From: BOG-908 sp963850605
GTDB lineage: Bacteria > Pseudomonadota > Alphaproteobacteria > Acetobacterales > Acetobacteraceae
NCBI GenBank assembly: GCA_963850605.1
Contig: CAWKLX010000005.1
Coordinates: 248,001 to 312,000, forward strand
Length of the DNA stretch: 64,000 nt
Direction: 5' to 3'
Below are positions 33,975-43,032 of this stretch, in pieces. The notes beneath the pieces were generated by a model. That model was not told the origin of the DNA, made no database searches, and saw only the letters and a program-made list of their open reading frames with translations. A program made the position numbers and the translations under genes. Position 1 is the first letter of the stretch; each line of letters begins with the position of its first letter.

Positions 33975-35035
33975 GCGGTTCGGACGACGGAGTTTTGTTC
34001 GCGCGCGAAGGCACGCTGGGCCGTATCACGCTCAATCGGCCGCGTGCGCTCAATGCGCTGACCTTGGGCATGATCGAGGCGATCGCCACACAACTCGACG
34101 TTTGGGAGCACGACGACTCGGTTGGCATCGTGCTGATCGACGGGGCGGGCGAGCGGGGTTTGTGCGCCGGCGGCGATATACGCGCGCTCTACACGGCCGT
34201 GTGCGCCGGCGATATGGCTATCCCGGAAAACTTCTTCCGCGCCGAATATCGTTTGAACGCGCGCATCGCGCGGTATTCCAAACCCTACGTCGCCTTCATG
34301 GATGGCTTGGTCATGGGTGGCGGTATCGGCATCTCCGCCCACGGCTCTCATCGCGTGGTCACGGAGCGCTCCAGGCTCGCCATGCCGGAAGTGGGGATCG
34401 GGTTCGTGCCGGATGTAGGGGGCACCTGGCTGCTGGGCCGGGCGCCCGGCGAGTTCGGACCGCATGCGGCGCTGACATCGGCGCAGCTCGGTCCGGCTGA
34501 CGCAATCGCGTGCGGGCTTGCCGATAGCTGCGTCGCATCGGCCAACCTGGACGCCGTGCGGCAGGCGCTCTCGGATTGCAACACTGCGGATGCGGTGCGT
34601 GCCTGCGTGGACGGGTTTTCGATAACATCGCCAGTGGGCGTGCTGCTGGAAAGCCGTGAGTGGATATCGTCGTGCTACGGCCAGGAGGAGGTGGAGCGGA
34701 TCGTCACTTGCCTGGCGGAGCGGCCGGAGCCCGAGGCGCGGCGGGCAGCACAGGAGATTGCCGGCAAATCACCGACATCTCTGAAGGTTGCGCTCCGCGC
34801 GCTGCATCAGGCACGTAGCGCGCCCGACTTAGAACACACGCTGGAGCTGGAGTACCGGCTGGCGATGGCGTTCATGCGCACGCCCGATTTCAGGGAAGGC
34901 GTGCGCGCCGCCGTGGTGGACAAGGATCGCAACCCAGCCTGGTCACCGGCCGCCTTGCCGGAGGTCTCCCGCGCCATGGTGGACGGCTTTTTCGAGGCGC
35001 CGGACTATGGCGGATTGGGGCTTATGACGACGTAG
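33971..35035 (+). CDS. 3-hydroxyisobutyryl-CoA hydrolase (crotonase fold)
   Basis: 354 residues, longer than simple enoyl-CoA hydratases and the size of HIBYL-CoA hydrolases. Signatures: GLCAGGDIRALY, ENFFRAEYRLNARIARY, VMGGGIGISAHG (oxyanion loop), MPEVGIGFVPDVGGTWLL with the catalytic Glu, and the C-terminal extension FMRTPDFREGVRAAVVDKD. It hydrolyses 3-hydroxyisobutyryl-CoA in valine breakdown. GTG 33971 overlaps the dehydrogenase stop (GTGA). Its 3' end overlaps that of the convergent photolyase by 14 bp. Confidence 0.92.
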   Translation: MSGSDDGVLFAREGTLGRITLNRPRALNALTLGMIEAIATQLDVWEHDDSVGIVLIDGAGERGLCAGGDIRALYTAVCAGDMAIPENFFRAEYRLNARIARYSKPYVAFMDGLVMGGGIGISAHGSHRVVTERSRLAMPEVGIGFVPDVGGTWLLGRAPGEFGPHAALTSAQLGPADAIACGLADSCVASANLDAVRQALSDCNTADAVRACVDGFSITSPVGVLLESREWISSCYGQEEVERIVTCLAERPEPEARRAAQEIAGKSPTSLKVALRALHQARSAPDLEHTLELEYRLAMAFMRTPDFREGVRAAVVDKDRNPAWSPAALPEVSRAMVDGFFEAPDYGGLGLMTT

Positions 35036-36587
35036 CCAATGCGGTTGCGGGCAGCGGATCCATCTGCGGCGACTCCAAGAATTCGGCCGCCCGCGCTCGC
35101 ATGGCGGCCAGCTTGGCGGAATCCATCCGCGACAGCGTTTTCAGCGGCATTGCCAAGCGAATATTGCCGGCAAGCGCCTTTTCGTGGCGCGCGAAGAAAT
35201 CCCAGTACAGGAAATTGAACGGGCAGGCCCTAGGTCCCACAGCGTCCTTCACGTCATAGACGCAAGCTTTGCAGTAATCGCTCATGCGGTTGATGTAAGC
35301 GCCGGACGCTGCGTAGGGTTTGGACCCCATGATGCCGCCATCGGCGAATAGCGCCATGCCGCGCGTGTTCGGCATCTCCACCCATTCGTATGCATCGGCA
35401 TAGACGACCAGGTACCACTCATCGAGGTCATCGGGATGCAATCCGGCGAGAAGTGCGAAATTACCGGTTATCATCAGGCGTTGAATGTGATGGGCGTAGG
35501 CGTGCCGAAGCGTGTCGCCCACTGCCTGATGTAGACAGTTCATTTTCGTCTCGCCAGACCAATAGAACCAGGGCATGCGCCGCGTGGCGCCCAGCGCATT
35601 CTTCGTGCTGTACTCGGGCATGTTGGCCCAGTAAATGCCGCGCACGAATTCCCGCCAGCCGAGTATCTGGCGAATAAAGCCCTCGACCGCGTTCAACGGC
35701 GCGTGTCCGGTGCGATAAGCAGCCTCGGCAGCGTCGCAAACCTCCTTCGGGCTGAGCAGGCCAAGATTGAGCGAGGTGGAGACGAGCGCGTGGAACAACA
35801 CCGGCTCACCGGTCTTCATCGCATCCTGCCAGGTGCCGAAAGACGGCAGGCGATGCTCGATGAAATCGGCCAGTGCCATGCGGGCCTGTTCGCCAGTCAC
35901 GGGCAGGCTGAAATCCGTAGCGTGCCCGACGTGGCTGGGAAAGTGGCGCGAGACGAGCTCGATCACATCCCGCGTCATCTTGTCTTGCGGAAAGCGTGGC
36001 GTGGGCGGCGCCTCTACACGCTTGGGCAGTGCGTTGCGATTCTCAGGATCGAAGTTCCAGCGCTGCCCTTCCGGCTTGTCGCCATCCATCAGATAGCCCG
36101 TGCGTCGACGCATCTCGCGGTAGAAAAACTCCATACGCAATCCCCGCCGGTCGCGCGCCCAGGCGAGAAAGTCCTGGATGCGCGCGAAGAACCGCGTGTC
36201 GTCGCGTATATCGACCTCGATGCCGGAGGCCGCCTGCCAATGCCGCATGTCCTCGGCCAGCCGCCACTCGCCTGGCTCCGTCAGCACGGCGCGATCCGGG
36301 CGGTGGCGGGCCACGGCGCGCAGGAACTCGCCGCGGAGGGATTGCGTATTGTCCGGGTCATCGAGCCGTATGTAGTCGACGCGCACGCCACGCGCCGTCA
36401 GAGCGCGCGCAAAATGGCGCATGCCGGACAGAACAAGCACGATCTTGATCGCGTGATGGCGCACATAGGTGCATTCGGCTTGCACCTCGGCCATTAACAC
36501 CACGTCATGTGTGGCATCTAAGCCGGTAAGTGTCGGCAGGGCGGGGCTTAGCTGGTCCCCCAAAATCATGCGCAACGTGCCGGCCAT
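35022..36587 (-). CDS. Cryptochrome/photolyase of the FeS (PhrB, (6-4)) type
   Basis: 521 residues. Light-driven repair of UV photoproducts using FAD. The sequence has the FeS-BCP layout: N-terminal MILGDQLSPALP antenna domain, then the FAD domain with GWREFVRGIYW, NALGATRRMPWFYW, HAYAHHIQRLMITGNFALL and WVEMPNTRGMALFADGG. Four cysteines that fit the [4Fe-4S] set are MNCLHQ, then DYCKACVYD and PRACPFN. Start ATG 36587 follows GGGAG; nine extra upstream codons are possible. It is convergent with the valine-degradation pair. Confidence 0.9.
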   Translation of the reverse strand: MAGTLRMILGDQLSPALPTLTGLDATHDVVLMAEVQAECTYVRHHAIKIVLVLSGMRHFARALTARGVRVDYIRLDDPDNTQSLRGEFLRAVARHRPDRAVLTEPGEWRLAEDMRHWQAASGIEVDIRDDTRFFARIQDFLAWARDRRGLRMEFFYREMRRRTGYLMDGDKPEGQRWNFDPENRNALPKRVEAPPTPRFPQDKMTRDVIELVSRHFPSHVGHATDFSLPVTGEQARMALADFIEHRLPSFGTWQDAMKTGEPVLFHALVSTSLNLGLLSPKEVCDAAEAAYRTGHAPLNAVEGFIRQILGWREFVRGIYWANMPEYSTKNALGATRRMPWFYWSGETKMNCLHQAVGDTLRHAYAHHIQRLMITGNFALLAGLHPDDLDEWYLVVYADAYEWVEMPNTRGMALFADGGIMGSKPYAASGAYINRMSDYCKACVYDVKDAVGPRACPFNFLYWDFFARHEKALAGNIRLAMPLKTLSRMDSAKLAAMRARAAEFLESPQMDPLPATALATSS

Positions 36588-36690
36588 ACGTGACTCCCGA
36601 GACCACGCAGACATACAGTGCCGCGGGCGGATCGCCAGTGGTCCGCTTCGCTTTGCGCAGCCCCGGTAGCTGTGCGACGTTGCCGTCCCG

Positions 36691-37239
36691 ATGCAGCAGC
36701 TGCTTCTCTTGCGTCATGCAAAGTCGTCCTGGGACAATCCTGCCCAGCCCGATCACGCGCGTCCTTTGAACGCGCGCGGCCGCGCGGCCGCGCGCGGCCT
36801 GCGTGCCACGTTGCGCGATCTCGGTTTGCTGCCGGACGTCATCCTGGTCTCCTCGGCGCGGCGCACGATTCAGACCCTGGAAGCGCTGGCACCCTGGGAT
36901 GAGACACCCCTCATCGAGCCGATGGACGGGTTGTATCTGGCCGAACCAAAGCGGCTGTTCGACATCATCCGTGGCGTGTCCGAGACGGTCCGCAGCCTTA
37001 TGCTCGTCGGCCATAATCCCGGACTGCATGAGTTCGCGCTCAGTCTGGCTGGCATGGCTCCTCTCGAGGCCGAGCACGGGGCCCCGTCGTCATCCGTGAC
37101 GGAGCGGCTGGCGCGCGATTTCCCGGCTGGAGCATTGGCCGAGTTCACCGTCGCCGGTCCATGGCGCGAGCTGCGCGCGGGCAGTGGGCGACTGGTGCGG
37201 TTCGTCTGCCCGCGCGATGTGGCGGAGGCAGCCGGCTGA
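36691..37239 (+). CDS. SixA-like histidine phosphatase
   Basis: 182 residues of the phosphoglycerate mutase-like fold. LLLRHAKSSWDN carries the nucleophile His within the RHG-type motif (here RHA, as in SixA). ARGLRATLRDLGLLPDVILVSSARRTIQT supplies the second Arg, and MLVGHNPGLHEFA the second His. SixA removes phosphate from His of phosphotransfer proteins. The stop overlaps the likely CTG start of the CHAD gene, so the two are coupled. Confidence 0.85.
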   Translation: MQQLLLLRHAKSSWDNPAQPDHARPLNARGRAAARGLRATLRDLGLLPDVILVSSARRTIQTLEALAPWDETPLIEPMDGLYLAEPKRLFDIIRGVSETVRSLMLVGHNPGLHEFALSLAGMAPLEAEHGAPSSSVTERLARDFPAGALAEFTVAGPWRELRAGSGRLVRFVCPRDVAEAAG

Positions 37240-38753
37240 GCGATTTTCTGCCAGAGTTGGAACCGGGCCTCCCCAAGCCCGCCTGCTTAGAGCTGGCGTT
37301 GCCGCCGGAAGAGGCGACGCGTCTGTGGCGTGCGCCGGCCTTGCTCTCGAGGCGGGCGGGCCGCGCGCGTACCACCCGCGCCGGCACCATCTGGCACGAT
37401 ACAGCGAACGGCGCGCTTGCTTCGACAAACATGTCGCTTGGCCAGGACCGGGATGTGTGGCGACTGGAACGTCTGCGGCCGGCACACGTCATGGATTGGC
37501 TACCCGCGCACCGTGCGCCGTTGCTGGCGCAAGCCTCGGCGCCACAATTCCTCGGGTGGAAGTTGCCTGACCAGCTTGCACCGGTTGCCGCCTTCGAAGG
37601 CCGCCTCCGCACCCTGGCGCTGGATGCGGCTGGCGGTCCAATGCGGCTCGGCCTGCTCGAAGGTACATTGCGCGGCGTAGCCCAGGATAGGCCGGCCTGC
37701 CGCCTGATCCTGGAAGGGCAATTATCGTCCATAGCCGAGCTGGCCCGTGAGCTCGGCGTCGGTCTGCGGATTGGCGTGCCGCGCGCCGGGCTTGCCGCAC
37801 AGGCCATGGCGGTTGCCCGCGGTCAGCCGGCCCAGCCACGCCAGACCGGTGCGCCCTCCATTCTGCCAGGCGGGTCGCTGGACGACGCCGTTGCCGGCGT
37901 TATCGGACATCTGGCCGATGTCATCCTGCATTGGACCGCACGAGTGGCAGGCGCCGACACCCCAGAGCCGGTGCACCAGATGCGCGTGGCCGTCCGCCGA
38001 CTGCGTTCCGCCCTGACGGTATTTCGCCGCGCCATCGCCCCAGACGAGGGGGAGCCATGGCTGGACCAACTGGCCGCACGTCTGAAAACCTTGGCCACCC
38101 ATCTTGGCGCGGCGCGTGACTGGGATGTTTTCCTCACCGAGACCGGTGCTGACATAGCTTACAGCTTTCCTGGCGACCGCCGGATTTCCGGTCTGCTCGC
38201 GGCGGCTGCCCGTCGCCGGGCGGCCGCCTATGCGACCCTGCAAGCATTTTTCGAGGCGAGGGACTGGCCCGATTTCGAGCTTGCCCTGGCGTTGTTGCCG
38301 GCGACGCGGCCGTGGAGGGACAGTTTGCCAGGCGAACACAGCGATATTCTGGCGGCACCTGTGCACATCTACGCCGAGCGCGCCCTGGACCGCCGATTGA
38401 AGCATGCCTTGGCACAGGGCGACCAACTGCAGGCGTTGCCGCCCGACGCGCTGCATGACTTGCGTAAGCAAATCAAGAAGTTACGTTACGCCACGGAGTT
38501 CTTCGGCGCTCTGTTTCCGGAGAAGCCGATGCGTAAATACCTGTCCAGGCTCGAGCAGCTCCAGGCGGTTCTGGGAGTGGTCAATGATCGCGTAGTGGCG
38601 GCCGGTCTGCTGCAGCAATTGGCGGGCGGTTCGGACCGTGCATTCGCCTGCGGTGTCGTCCTGGGCTTCAGCGCGGGCCGGCATGCGGTTTCCCAGGATC
38701 GCGTCGGCCAGGCTTGGGCGAAATTCGCCCGCACGACGCCGTTCTGGGATTAA
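37236..38753 (+). CDS. CHAD domain protein with a decayed CYTH-like N-terminal region
   Basis: 505 residues from CTG 37236, which overlaps the SixA stop (CTGA) and sits 7 bp after a strong GGAGG at 37224-37228. The only in-frame alternative nearby is ATG 37161, inside sixA, with no ribosome site. Residues 210-505 are a CHAD domain: conserved His/Arg helices VHQMRVAVRRLRSALTVF and LHDLRKQIKKLRYATEFF, which bind polyphosphate. The first 200 residues follow the CYTH pattern (TIWHDTANGALAS, FEGRLRTLAL) but the E-x-E-x-K signature is CLELALPP, so triphosphatase activity is unlikely. The pairing with SixA hints at phosphate or polyphosphate handling. Confidence 0.82.
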   Translation: MSDFLPELEPGLPKPACLELALPPEEATRLWRAPALLSRRAGRARTTRAGTIWHDTANGALASTNMSLGQDRDVWRLERLRPAHVMDWLPAHRAPLLAQASAPQFLGWKLPDQLAPVAAFEGRLRTLALDAAGGPMRLGLLEGTLRGVAQDRPACRLILEGQLSSIAELARELGVGLRIGVPRAGLAAQAMAVARGQPAQPRQTGAPSILPGGSLDDAVAGVIGHLADVILHWTARVAGADTPEPVHQMRVAVRRLRSALTVFRRAIAPDEGEPWLDQLAARLKTLATHLGAARDWDVFLTETGADIAYSFPGDRRISGLLAAAARRRAAAYATLQAFFEARDWPDFELALALLPATRPWRDSLPGEHSDILAAPVHIYAERALDRRLKHALAQGDQLQALPPDALHDLRKQIKKLRYATEFFGALFPEKPMRKYLSRLEQLQAVLGVVNDRVVAAGLLQQLAGGSDRAFACGVVLGFSAGRHAVSQDRVGQAWAKFARTTPFWD

Positions 38754-38909
38754 CCTGCGAGCCAGGGCGGGAACGGGCCGCATCCCGCTTATGCTGCGGG
38801 TGCGAAGGTTGCGCTGCCAGGACTGCCGCCCTTATGGTGCGACGCGGCCACAGTTTTGCCGCGATCTCCACAGCGCGTGGCCAGGCCCGCGCAATCCACA
38901 GGATGGTCC

Positions 38910-40217
38910 ATGAGCGGCACTGCCCCCGGCTCCGTAACCCTTAGTCTCGACGGCACCGACCACACGCTCAAACTGCCGCTCATCCCCGGCACGATTGGTC
39001 CGTCCGTGTTCGACATACGCAAGCTTTATCCCGAGCTGGGCGTCTTCACCTATGACCCAGGTTATGGCGGCACGGCGGCGTGTGAGAGCAAGATCACCTA
39101 CATCGACGGCGATGAGGGGGTTTTGCTGCATCGCGGCTACCCGATTGATCAGCTGGCCGAGCAATCCACCTTCCTTGAAGTGGCGCACCTGCTGTTGAAC
39201 GGTGAGCTGCCCAACCGGGCGGAGCTGGCCGATTTCGAGCACGGCGTGTTGATGCACACCATGGTGCATGAGCAGCTCCGCCAGTTTTACAACGGTTTCC
39301 GGCGCGATGCGCATCCGATGGCCGTGATTTGCGGCGTGGTCGGCGCGCTCAGCGCTTTCTACCACGACAGCCTGGACATCAATAACCCCGATCACCGCCG
39401 CATCAGCGCCTTTCGGCTGATTGCCAAGGTACCGACAATTGCAGCCTGGGCCTACAAATACTCGATCGGGCAACCGTTCATGTATCCGCGAAACGATCTC
39501 GGCTACGCGGAAAACTTCCTATACATGATGAACGCGGTGCCGGCCGAGCCGTATCACGTCAACCCGGTGTTGGCGCGTGCAATGGACCGCATCCTGATTC
39601 TTCATGCCGACCACGAGCAGAACGCATCTACAAGTACGGTGCGTCTGGCGGGATCGACCGGAGCCAACCCGTTTGCGTGCATTGCGGCGGGTATCGCCAG
39701 CCTTTGGGGCCCCGCCCATGGCGGCGCCAACGAGGCGGTGTTGAAAATGCTGGGCGAAATCGGCCACAAGGACGCCATACCCGACTTCATCGAGAAGGTG
39801 AAAGACAAGAACAGCAATGTGCGGCTGATGGGCTTCGGCCATCGCGTGTATAAGAACTACGATCCGCGCGCGAAGATCATGGAACGGACCTGCCACGAAG
39901 TGCTGGACGAACTCGGCATAAAGGATGATCCGCTGCTGGACCTGGCGCTGGAACTGGAGCGAATAGCGCTGCACGACGATTACTTCGTCAGCAAAAAACT
40001 ATATCCCAACGTTGATTTCTATTCGGGCATTATCCTCAAGGCCATGGGCATCCCGACCAGCATGTTCACAGTGCTGTTTGCTGTGGCGCGCACCGTTGGC
40101 TGGGTAAGCCAGTGGAAGGAAATGATCGAGGATCCGCTGCAGCGTATCGGACGTCCGCGGCAGGTCTATATCGGACATTCCCAGAGGGACTACGTGGCGC
40201 TTGATAGGCGCCTCTGA
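38910..40217 (+). CDS. gltA: Citrate synthase (type II)
   Basis: 435 residues. Condenses acetyl-CoA and oxaloacetate at the entry to the TCA cycle. Catalytic residues are seen in GPAHGGANEAV (His), GFGHRVYKNYDPRA (His) and NVDFYSG (Asp). The N-terminal domain (LYPELGVFTYDPGYGGTAAC) is that of hexameric, NADH-sensitive type II enzymes. Start ATG 38910 behind AGGAT gives the usual MSG-type N terminus; an in-frame extension to 38856 lacks support. No partner gene is adjacent. Confidence 0.96.
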   Translation: MSGTAPGSVTLSLDGTDHTLKLPLIPGTIGPSVFDIRKLYPELGVFTYDPGYGGTAACESKITYIDGDEGVLLHRGYPIDQLAEQSTFLEVAHLLLNGELPNRAELADFEHGVLMHTMVHEQLRQFYNGFRRDAHPMAVICGVVGALSAFYHDSLDINNPDHRRISAFRLIAKVPTIAAWAYKYSIGQPFMYPRNDLGYAENFLYMMNAVPAEPYHVNPVLARAMDRILILHADHEQNASTSTVRLAGSTGANPFACIAAGIASLWGPAHGGANEAVLKMLGEIGHKDAIPDFIEKVKDKNSNVRLMGFGHRVYKNYDPRAKIMERTCHEVLDELGIKDDPLLDLALELERIALHDDYFVSKKLYPNVDFYSGIILKAMGIPTSMFTVLFAVARTVGWVSQWKEMIEDPLQRIGRPRQVYIGHSQRDYVALDRRL

Positions 40218-40244
40218 ACTCCTGCGCGACCTCGCCCCACCGGC

Positions 40245-40508
40245 CTAGTCAGCACAGTCACATCCTGGCGTTTTCCCCGTAGCGGCTTTGGTCACGTGAT
40301 AATCGATCCATTCGGCGACCAGCGCGCGCGCTTCGCTCAACCGCGCCTCCGGATGATGGATTCGGTAAAGCGTCGTGCAGCTTTGGAACGCGGCCATATC
40401 GTCCGTGCCGGCCCGCCGCAGTTCGCGATAGGCGGTAACGACGGCTCGCTCGCAACGGCGCCCAGGTTCGGCCACGTGTCCGACACTCCAATTAAGAATC
40501 ACTCGCAA
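40245..40508 (-). CDS. Small uncharacterised protein (87 aa)
   Basis: A soluble, helical protein with a pattern such as ERAVVTAYRELRRAGTDDMAAFQSCTTLYRIHHPEA and an acidic/basic helix to the end. No family is recognised. It starts 17 bp after the end of the Lhr-type helicase gene on the same strand, so it is probably the last gene of that transcript. The start is TTG 40508 or GTG 40502. Its stop is 27 bp from the convergent gltA stop. Confidence 0.6.
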   Translation of the reverse strand: MRVILNWSVGHVAEPGRRCERAVVTAYRELRRAGTDDMAAFQSCTTLYRIHHPEARLSEARALVAEWIDYHVTKAATGKTPGCDCAD

Positions 40509-40525
40509 CGTCTATCAGGCTAATC

Positions 40526-43006
40526 TCATACTGCGTGTGCCGCAACCTCGGTGCGGGGTGCCGCCGGAGCCCGCCCGGTCGCCTCGGCAATCAAAGCCTC
40601 CGTCTCTTCCAGCAATGCATCCTCGTCAGCCGCCGTACGAACGCTTTCCCGCCCTATATCGAGCAGGACGGGGACGGCGAGCGGCGAGACCCGGTCCAGC
40701 CGGCGCACGCGTACATGGCCACGGGCACGGTCGAGCATGCCGGCAATGCGGCCCAAGTCGGTCAAGCCGCCGGCCGCGTCCGCCCGCGTGGCGCGCAACA
40801 GGATGTGGTCCGGCTGATGCCGCCGCAACACGTCATAGATGAGATCGCTGCTCACGGTCACCTGCCGCCGGTTTTTGTCGGCGCCTGGCTGATGCCGCTC
40901 GATCAACCCTGCAATGACAGCCACGTTGCGAAACGTGCGGCGCAGCATGCTGCTTTCGGCCATCCAGGTTTCGAGGTCGTCGCCCAGCATGTCGTGGTCG
41001 AACAAATCGGCCACGTCGCCCGGCTCGTTGGCTGACCAGGTGGCGATGACGTAGTCGGTCGCCACGAAACCGAGCGGCGCGCTGCCGGCGCGCTCCATGC
41101 GTTTGGTGAGCAGCATACCCAGCGTCTGGTGTGCGTTGCGCCCCTCGAACGCATAGGCGACCATGTACCAACGGCCCTGCCGCGGAAAGATCTCCACCAG
41201 CAGATCGTCCGGCCCCGGCAGATCGCTCCGGTCCTGCTGCAACTCCAGCCATTCGCGAACCGGCTCGGGATAGGTGCTCCATGCGGCCGGATCGTGCAGC
41301 ATGGCACGCACGCGGGCGGCCAAGTTGGTGGTCAGCGACATCCTCGTTCCGGCATAGGCGGGCACGGCCGGCGTGCCGGTGCCGCCGTCGGCGCATTCCA
41401 ACGTCGTCTCGTGAATACGGATGAAGCGCAGCAGACGGCCGGCGAACATGAACGTGTCACCGGCGCGCAGCGTGTTGGCAAAACTTTCTTCAAGCTCGCC
41501 CAGCGGCTGACCGCGCAAGCCGCCCAGGCGCACCCGCAGCAGAGGCGCCTCCACGATGGTGCCCACGTTCATGCGCGCCTGCCGCGCAACGCGAGCGCCG
41601 CGCACATGCACGCGCCCTTCCGAATCCCGGAACAATTTCCGGTAACGCTCATAGCTGGACAGCGCGTAACCGCCATTCTCCACGAATTCCAGCACGCCAT
41701 CGAACTCGTGTCGGGACAGCTCGGCGTAGGGCGCCGCGCGCCGAACCTCGGCGAACATGTCGCCTGGGTGAAAGGGGCCCGCGCAGGCGCTCAGCAAGAC
41801 ATGCTGCGCCAGCACATCCAGCCCGCCCGGTCGTGGTGGATCCCCGTCTAGCTCATGCACCGCCACACCGGCGATGGCCGCCTGGCACTCCAACACCTCG
41901 AACCGATTGGCCGGCACGAGTATGGCCTGGCTCGCCTCGTCCATACGATGGTTGGATCGGCCCACGCGCTGCAATAATCGCGACACGCCCTTCGGCGCGC
42001 CAACCTGAATCACCTGGTCCACGCCGCCCCAGTCGATACCCAGGTCGAGCGAGGACGTGGCCACCACGGCCCGCAGCTCGCCACGTGCCATGGCAGCTTC
42101 AACGCGCAGCCGCTGGGCCAGATCCAGGCTGCCGTGATGCAGCGCGATGGGCAGAGTTTCCGTGTTCAGCTTCCACAGTTCCTGGAACAGCAGCTCGCCC
42201 TGCGCGCGCGTGTTCACGAACACGATCGTCATGCCGGCCCGGCGCACCCGGTCCAGCACCGCACTGGCCGAGGCCAGCCCCATGCGCCCGGCCCAGGCAA
42301 TGCGCTGCTCGGGCAGCATCATGCGCAAATTCGGTGCTGCGCCCTCAGCCACCGTGATCAGCCGCGCGGGGCCACCCGTGCCCACATAGGCGAGCAGCGC
42401 ATCTGGGTGGGCGACGGTCGCCGACAGCCCTACGCGACGCGCGGCCGGCGCCAGCGCGGTCAGCCGTGCGAGGCCCAACGCAAGCTGGTCACCGCGCTTG
42501 GTGCCAGCGATGGCGTGGATCTCGTCGATCACGATCGTGTCGAGCTGTGCGAAAAACGTATGCGCGCACTCCTGGCTTAGCAGCACGGCCAGGCTTTCAG
42601 GCGTGGTCAGCAGCATGTCGGGTGGCAACTCGCGCTGCTGACGCCGGCGTTCGTGCGAGGTATCGCCCGTGCGTGTCTCGATGCGGATCGGCAGTGCCAT
42701 TTCGGCAACCGGCACGGTTAAATTACGCGCGATGTCGGCCGCCAACGCCTTCAGCGGGCTGACATACAACGTGTGCAGTCCCGGTTTTTCGCGCGGTTCG
42801 GCAAGCGTGACAAGGCTTGGTAAAAAGCCGGAAAGCGTCTTGCCGCCACCGGTTGGTGCAATCAGCAGCACGCTCTCGCCGCCGCGCGCCGCCTCCAGCA
42901 TGGCCAGCTGATGAGGGCGAGGCGACCAGCCGCGTGCCGTGAACCAGTCGGAAAAGCGATCCGGCAATACCGGTGTCGAAACGTCAGCGGGGATGCCGGC
43001 CCGCAT
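40526..43006 (-). CDS. Lhr-type DEXH-box DNA helicase (ligase-associated DNA damage response type)
   Basis: 826 residues. ATP-dependent 3'-5' translocase and helicase. Motifs in order: Q-motif region RPHQLAML, Walker A APTGGGKT (about 54-61), LYVSPLKALAADI, LLTTPESL, Walker B DEIH, GLSATVAHP, IVFVNTRAQGE, VVATSSLDLGIDW and QRVGRSNHRMD. A winged-helix and Lhr-core region follows. Length fits the short alphaproteobacterial helicase usually found with an exonuclease, a metallophosphatase and LigD, none of which are adjacent here. Start ATG 43006 follows AGGGGCGGA; the frame extends further but over other genes. Confidence 0.9.
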   Translation of the reverse strand: MRAGIPADVSTPVLPDRFSDWFTARGWSPRPHQLAMLEAARGGESVLLIAPTGGGKTLSGFLPSLVTLAEPREKPGLHTLYVSPLKALAADIARNLTVPVAEMALPIRIETRTGDTSHERRRQQRELPPDMLLTTPESLAVLLSQECAHTFFAQLDTIVIDEIHAIAGTKRGDQLALGLARLTALAPAARRVGLSATVAHPDALLAYVGTGGPARLITVAEGAAPNLRMMLPEQRIAWAGRMGLASASAVLDRVRRAGMTIVFVNTRAQGELLFQELWKLNTETLPIALHHGSLDLAQRLRVEAAMARGELRAVVATSSLDLGIDWGGVDQVIQVGAPKGVSRLLQRVGRSNHRMDEASQAILVPANRFEVLECQAAIAGVAVHELDGDPPRPGGLDVLAQHVLLSACAGPFHPGDMFAEVRRAAPYAELSRHEFDGVLEFVENGGYALSSYERYRKLFRDSEGRVHVRGARVARQARMNVGTIVEAPLLRVRLGGLRGQPLGELEESFANTLRAGDTFMFAGRLLRFIRIHETTLECADGGTGTPAVPAYAGTRMSLTTNLAARVRAMLHDPAAWSTYPEPVREWLELQQDRSDLPGPDDLLVEIFPRQGRWYMVAYAFEGRNAHQTLGMLLTKRMERAGSAPLGFVATDYVIATWSANEPGDVADLFDHDMLGDDLETWMAESSMLRRTFRNVAVIAGLIERHQPGADKNRRQVTVSSDLIYDVLRRHQPDHILLRATRADAAGGLTDLGRIAGMLDRARGHVRVRRLDRVSPLAVPVLLDIGRESVRTAADEDALLEETEALIAEATGRAPAAPRTEVAAHAV

Positions 43007-43032
43007 TCCGCCCCTGCGCGTGCTGGCGCCCG

